Source: Gnetum montanum
Taxonomy: Eukaryota; Streptophyta; Gnetopsida; Gnetales; Gnetaceae
Direction: 5' to 3'
DNA length: 23,999 nucleotides
Assembly: GCA_015680685.1 (NCBI GenBank)
Contig: MNCI01034267.1
Span: forward strand, 431,795 to 455,793
Shown here one piece after another: positions 19,546 to 23,999 of the stretch. Both the position numbers and the translations under genes were made by a program. Each line of letters opens with the position of its first letter. The first letter of the stretch is position 1. The notes beneath the pieces are model-generated. The model saw nothing but the letters and a program-made list of their open reading frames with translations, was not told the origin of the DNA and made no database searches.

Positions 19546-20405
19546 TAAGTTAGTCTTCTTCCCTTGCTGAAATTGTAAGTTTCCAATTGTCTGCTTTTAA
19601 AGAATCTAATTATGTACTTGCTTGAAGGAAGTAAGAATTCATCCATTGTGCTTTGCGGTACCTAAGTATCATGGTAGCGTTGGACCCCGTGGGCTGCATG
19701 TAAAAGTACATTTAAAATGTTTGAATTGCTGAAGGAACAAAGAATAGTCTGTGAAAGGTTCAGGGGAGGAAAAGGTGGAGTGGAAGATAGTAAAATACTT
19801 AAGCTTCAAGAAGTTGATCTTTCAGTGAGACAACAAAGTTGATTCGAGCTTCTTGATACAAATTTTATAAAAAATTGATTTCACATTTCTTTTATGGAAA
19901 TTTTATTTGACAATCTTTGAATGTTATATAGTACACAAATTTTGGCAGTAGTGTTGGAAGTTATAAAATGTTTGAGCTTTGTATGGTAAGCAATAAAAGC
20001 GATGAAATCCCCTCTAAATAAGAATTCAAGACACCTCCCTGTACGAAGAAAGATGAAATTTCTTCACAACTCTGCATTGCAATGCATGGTTCATTGAAGA
20101 GAAAACTAGTGTTTACATAAAATTGTGTTACTTGCCATAGTTTAGCTCTATATTTACCAAATATATATTTACTATTTGGTTGAGAGAATCTTTTTCTTTT
20201 TTAAATTAATGAAATCCCTCTAATAAGAATTGATTTTTACATCCAAAAAAGAAATCAAAATCAGTGTCAAATAATTTTTGCCAATTGTTTAGTTTCAGTT
20301 TTGTATTGGTAATTGGTGGAGCCATTACATACCTCTAATAATTCATGTGGAAAAATTTATCTCTTGGCCCAACCAATATGGTTGAGGTATTGCACACCCA
20401 TAATA
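19546..20405. other. unassigned A+T-rich sequence
   Basis: No domain, LTR end or RNA gene was recognised. A short open stretch (VRIHPLCFAVPKYHG, about 19629-19673) could belong with the island to its left, but this is weak. Confidence 0.35.
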
Positions 20406-20463
20406 ATTCTTATGAAAAAGTTCATCACATACCCATTCTTATGAAAAAGTTCATCACATACCC
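20406..20463. repeat. 29-bp direct tandem repeat, two identical units
   Basis: Units are 20406-20434 and 20435-20463, starting ATTCTTATGAAAAAGTTCAT and identical to each other. Looser relatives of the unit (ATGATAAAGTTTAGCC, CGACAAAGTTCAGC) recur to about 20600, so this is a small decayed minisatellite upstream of the element D LTR. Confidence 0.85.
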
Positions 20464-20776
20464 ATTGCTATGATCAGAATTATTTATTTTCCATGATAAA
20501 GTTTAGCCATTATACACTCATAAAAGTTCTATGAAAACATCTTTGGGTCATGTGTTATAATGTTAATTATTTATTTTCTACGACAAAGTTCAGCTAATTA
20601 GTAGTGTTTCGACCAAAAAAATATTTATAATGAACTATTTCAAAAAAATTAAATCCTATAATGTAAATTAATTTTCATATTTTAACATGTTTTATAATTA
20701 ATAAAGATCTTTACATGAAAAATATTGTAACACATAACATAGAAAAATAATCAACAAAGTAATAGATGACAATCGT
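20464..20776. other. A+T-rich flank of element D
   Basis: It contains further weak relatives of the 29-bp unit and otherwise nothing recognisable. The five bases before the LTR (20772-20776, ATCGT) are the candidate target duplication, which would have to reappear after the 3' LTR outside the window. Confidence 0.4.
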
Positions 20777-20818
20777 TGATGGGACGCAATATCGCATCCC
20801 CCATGATATTATGTACGT

Positions 20819-20838
20819 GATATCGCGTACGCGATATC
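20819..20838. promoter_or_regulatory. 20-bp perfect palindrome in LTR U3
   Basis: GATATCGCGTACGCGATATC equals its own reverse complement. It lies 19 bases upstream of the TATA box. Related CAATATCGC and GATATCGC motifs stand at about 20786, 20816 and 20832. Protein binding is inference. Confidence 0.6.
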
Positions 20839-20856
20839 GTAGTCTGCCGCAATATC

Positions 20857-20864
20857 TATAAATA
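20857..20864 (+). promoter_or_regulatory. TATA box of element D LTR
   Basis: TATAAATA in the context CTATAAATAAGAAG, conserved with the left LTR. Transcription would be expected to start some 30 bases downstream. Confidence 0.75.
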
Positions 20865-21034
20865 AGAAGCGGCTCTCCCTTGTTCATCATTAGAAGTTAG
20901 ATTGTAGTGAAGTTGTGGTAGTTTGATCCCTCCAGAGATAGATTATTTTCCAGTGTCTACCCGTAGTGTGATGAAAGTAATTGTACGACATCTTTTATTC
21001 GAGTGTGATGTACTTGGACACACACGTAACCGAC

Positions 21035-21040
21035 AATAAA
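21035..21040 (+). promoter_or_regulatory. polyadenylation signal of element D LTR
   Basis: AATAAA in the context CAATAAAGATCGAG, the same as in the left LTR and close to CAATAAAG in the element A LTR. Confidence 0.6.
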
Positions 21041-21581
21041 GATCGAGATTACTTCATCATTGCAGCATTCACTTTGTTATTTATTTATTTATTTAATTGT
21101 TATTTACTGCTTTCTTAATTAGTCTCTCACCCTTATCTCCTAGTAATGTGGAATGAGTACGACTTGATTACGAGTATTTAAGTGTGACTACTTGGTAACC
21201 CAGTGGCGTACCTAGGATTTGCGCTTGGTAATCCCAGTGGTAGTCGTGCACGAAGTCCAAGATGTATACGGATGATCAAGGAATAGATGCTCATTGCACT
21301 TAGGCTAGATTAGACTCTCTTACCCTTTTCTTCCTAACTTAGCTTAGTTAATATTACTTTTCACTGCCTTCAGGAGTAGCATTAGATTAGGAACACATCA
21401 TACACCTCATTCTGGACTAAACCATACATGACAATTATAATACTAGTCTAGGTGGGAAGACAGCGAACTGCGACCTATGTCTAGGTGCCACAACTAGTCC
21501 TTCTACGGAGTTCGACTGGATCGCGTGTGAAAATGCTCATATTCGTATGGTTGAGTGTAGGGGTACCTTGCCACTCATCAT

Positions 21582-21599
21582 TGGTGCCGTTGCCGAGGA
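21582..21599 (+). other. primer-binding site of element D (tRNA-Asp type)
   Basis: TGGTGCCGTTGCCGAGGA matches the complement of the plant tRNA-Asp 3' end at 16 of 18 positions, both mismatches being transitions. It starts one base after the LTR. Confidence 0.85.
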
Positions 21600-21713
21600 C
21601 GGTGTTAGTTATCTAGATTAGTTATATCATACAAGGTCACTGTAAAGGACGTAACGATATATCTCTTAGAAAGAAGTAATTATAAAAAGTCACATTCAAA
21701 TTCACACACAACA

Positions 21714-23686
21714 ATGGCTCTCCTACAAGATCACAATAACGCCACACTTAGTGAGGAATTTCATTGGAGAACCAATGAACTCTATGACGATGAAGATTGG
21801 AGTATACAACATTAAGTGGGAGTTTTTTATAAAAATGAATAAAAGCAACGTCATCACAACGCACGAAAGCATAATTTACTCAATGACGATGAACCCCCAT
21901 TGGCCACTACAAGCTTAATGCAAATACAAGAGGCTGTTCGAATCTCACGTAGGCATCGTAAAGAGAGCTGTCTACCCAGGCTCAATTTAAACAACTTTCC
22001 TAAATTTTTAGGAGGCTATGACTTAGATCCGCATCAACATTTACTAGCCTTCTACGATGCATGCACATGGAATAACATTGATAACAGCTAGCAAAAACTT
22101 AAGCTCTTTCCTATGACACTCATTGACCAAGCAAAAGTATGGTATCGATCGTTAAAACCAAATTCGATACGACGTTGGTCAACAATGGTAGAAGTTTTTA
22201 ATGAAAAATATCAAACCTATGCAAGAGTGTTAGCCTTGAGGAAACAAATCCAAGAATGGAAACAAGCACAACATTAACCCTTGGACATGGCCTTAGAAAG
22301 ATATTATGCACTGTTAAACAACTGTCTAGGCCATGGGTTTCTAAGGAAAGGCTAATGTACCATATCATTGATGGGCTGCGTAATGAAACCAGAGAGACCT
22401 TAGGAATGTATGCCCAAGGTCAACTATACGAACTACGAACCCATCAAATCCACGAGCTTGTTAAGTGGGTAGCAAAAGAAGAAGGAGACTTGGCTAGATG
22501 GGAGAGTGTTGAAAAACATCAAAATCTCAACTTAACAAAGGTCCATGATCATAAAAAGGAGAAATCAACCAATCTTAAGGTGGAAACATCATCTTTGCCA
22601 ATACAACAAACATTAGAAGAAGCTAAGGCAAAGATCAATAAGATGTTGAAATGGATGAATCAAAAGTGTGGAGAATATATCAACATCATTGGAGATAGAG
22701 TTTTGACAATCCAAGAAGCAGGATGAAATAGTAGACAATCGGAAAGAAGGGATAAGGAAAATAAGAGCTCAACTGCCAATCATACGTATGAATGCAACAT
22801 ATGCCTATACGATCACCCCAAGGGCCAATGTCCAATATTGTTACATTTACATGAGCATTAAGGAAATACATTACATCCAGAGTTCGTATAGAGATACTGT
22901 GTTCGGTCATAGTGGCAACAATCCTAGTCATGGGGGAGACCACCCTTAGACTGGAGGCACCCTTCATGTTATCTGAATCCAAACGCTTATCTTGTTCAAC
23001 ATCCTGTTTCTTCAACTAAGCCAACATACTTTATCTCATCACAGTACCATTCTCCTCAATACTATCAACCCATGCCTCCAACACAATCACCACCTTGTGC
23101 ACCTTATACTCCTCCTAACTTTCAGCATTCTCATTCTTTTCCTCCTTCCTCAGTGCCACCAATTGTTCCTAAGGTGTTTGTACCACAACAACAATCCATG
23201 AACGACACTTGTGCTACTACTACTAACAATAGTGAAAAACCTCCTCAACATCAAAAGCGTCCTTTCTTTAAACATGGCCGTAAGAAGGGACAACACAATT
23301 CCGACACCACTACATCTTCCAACCCAGCACAAGTTCCACACTGTGGTGCACACTTACCTTCGAACCCAGCACCTCATGTTACTTCATCAGGGCCACCAAC
23401 TAACACTCCAACAACAATACGACCCAATGAACACAAACATGGAGAGCGACAACCCAATCCTTGCATACCATCTAACGATCCCAAATATCATAGTGGGTCA
23501 ATTCATTATTCGGGAACTACATTGTATAAAGCGCCCCACTATGCTTACTACCATCACGTGTGTGAACCCCAATGGGGTAAGTATGGACTAGTTCCAATAC
23601 TTCCAACATGCAAGGATCCTCAACCTTTATTTATTAATCCTTGTCATGCTCAACCGTTTAGTTATGGGGGATATCCCCCATTCTAA
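21714..23686 (+). pseudogene. gag of element D with Pro/His/Tyr-rich tail
   Basis: A capsid/nucleocapsid precursor. The start ATG at 21714 begins MALLQDHNNATLSEEFHW. Frame one continues through LNLNNFPKFLGGYDLDPHQH, AKVWYRSLKPNSIRRWSTMV and ALERYYALLNNCLGHGF, with TAA or TAG at 21813, 21837, 22089 and 22269. A frameshift near 22350 moves it to the frame of YHIIDGLRNETRETLGMY and LVKWVAKEEGDLARWE (22256-22726). A zinc knuckle CX2CX3HX4C lies at 22793-22831 (CNICLYDHPKGQC), the form seen in Athila-type gag. After more stops (22724-22940) comes a 204-residue open tail (23072-23686), very rich in Pro, His, Ser, Thr and Tyr, with a basic patch (KRPFFKHGRKKG). The N-terminal two thirds are broken while the tail is open. 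Confidence 0.8.
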
Positions 23687-23999
23687 ATAATAAGCAGGAT
23701 TAATAAATATTTTTCATTTTCTTTAATTTTACAACTTTTTGTTTTTCAGTTTTTCATTTTTCAACTTTTTGTTGTATATTTTATGTTTTTGTGTTTCGGT
23801 CTTATTACATTTTTGTAAGTAATCTCATCTATGAATAAAACACTCATGTGGATCGTTGGTTGAGGTGTGTTCTATGTCATTAAGTCATGAGTGATCAATT
23901 ATTTGGAATAGTGAGCCCATTACACCCACTCATCCATTCTACAAATAAGAGGTTCTGTTCAAGGGTACAATGATATTCTTGAAATTCTTAAAACTTAAA
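23687..23999. other. T-rich region after gag of element D
   Basis: Three stop codons follow gag closely, then CTTTTTG/CATTTTT-rich sequence. No D-[ST]-G protease motif or pol similarity was seen up to the window end. Confidence 0.5.

Larger units (their letters stand above)
20777..21580 (+). mobile_element. 5' LTR of element D (804 bp)
   Basis: The 5-bp terminal inverted repeat TGATG...CATCA and the adjacent primer site fix both ends. U3 is very short (about 80 bases to the TATA box). R carries AATAAA (21035-21040) and a (TTTA)n tract. The first ~425 bases match the LTR at 1-375 in reverse complement, but a ~50-bp CG-rich palindromic expansion is present only here. Confidence 0.85.
20777..23999 (+). 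mobile_element. element D: Athila/Tat-type Ty3/gypsy element, 5' half, possibly gag-only
   Basis: It comprises an 804-bp LTR with TGATG/CATCA ends, a tRNA-Asp-type primer site one base later, and a gag starting 134 bases after the LTR. Gag continues, with stops, to 23686. After the gag stop, 313 bases of T-rich sequence hold no protease or RT. It shares its LTR family with 1-375 and its gag family with element A. The element runs out of the window, so its pol and 3' LTR status cannot be seen. Confidence 0.85.

Noticed and set aside
22686-23353. Minus-strand open frames over element D gag, and the other plus frames at 22992-23201 and 23211-23591
   Set aside because: They are shadows of the Pro/His/Tyr-rich gag tail, which is in frame with the zinc knuckle.

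Overview
The window looks like repeat-rich nuclear DNA of a seed plant, probably a gymnosperm. The reasons are the nested and heavily decayed LTR retrotransposons of both major superfamilies, an L1-type LINE remnant, and a plant tRNA-methyltransferase-like gene split by large transposon-filled introns. The species assignment is inference. I see no bacterial gene, operon, rRNA, tRNA or CRISPR array.

Layout from left to right. (1) 1-375 is the U3/R part of a minus-strand Ty3/gypsy LTR cut by the window edge. (2) 376-1924 is unassigned A+T-rich sequence. (3) 1925-8580 is a minus-strand Ty3/gypsy element of Athila/Tat type (element A). It has a 5' LTR, a tRNA-Asp primer site, an extra 5' reading frame, gag, protease, RT, RNase H and part of integrase; it has no 3' LTR. 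(4) 9111-12641 is a decayed plus-strand gene fragment that I read as a TRM1-like tRNA (guanine26-N2)-dimethyltransferase of the plant At3g56330 type. Five exons are visible, with two in-frame stops, and 5' and 3' parts are missing. Its large second visible intron holds a minus-strand Ty1/copia element (element B, 10432-11967) reduced to LTRs, the start of gag and the end of RNase H. (5) 13020-14880 is a minus-strand L1-type LINE remnant. (6) 14885-17646 is a plus-strand Ty1/copia element (element C) with gag and protease but no integrase or RT; its 5' LTR carries a tiny retroposed stub. (7) 17647-20776 is mostly unassigned, with two coding-like islands and a 29-bp tandem repeat. (8) 20777-23999 is the 5' half of a plus-strand Athila-type element (element D). 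It has a complete 804-bp LTR, a primer site and a gag with an unusual Pro/His/Tyr-rich tail, and no protease or RT before the window ends.

Element D and the LTR at 1-375 belong to one LTR family and point outward in opposite directions, with 20.4 kb of older material between them. No intact autonomous element and no clearly functional host gene is present. The interest lies in the gag-only-looking element D, its palindrome-rich U3, the CpG-decayed primer sites, and several insertions or deletions that can be ordered relative to each other from sister LTRs.
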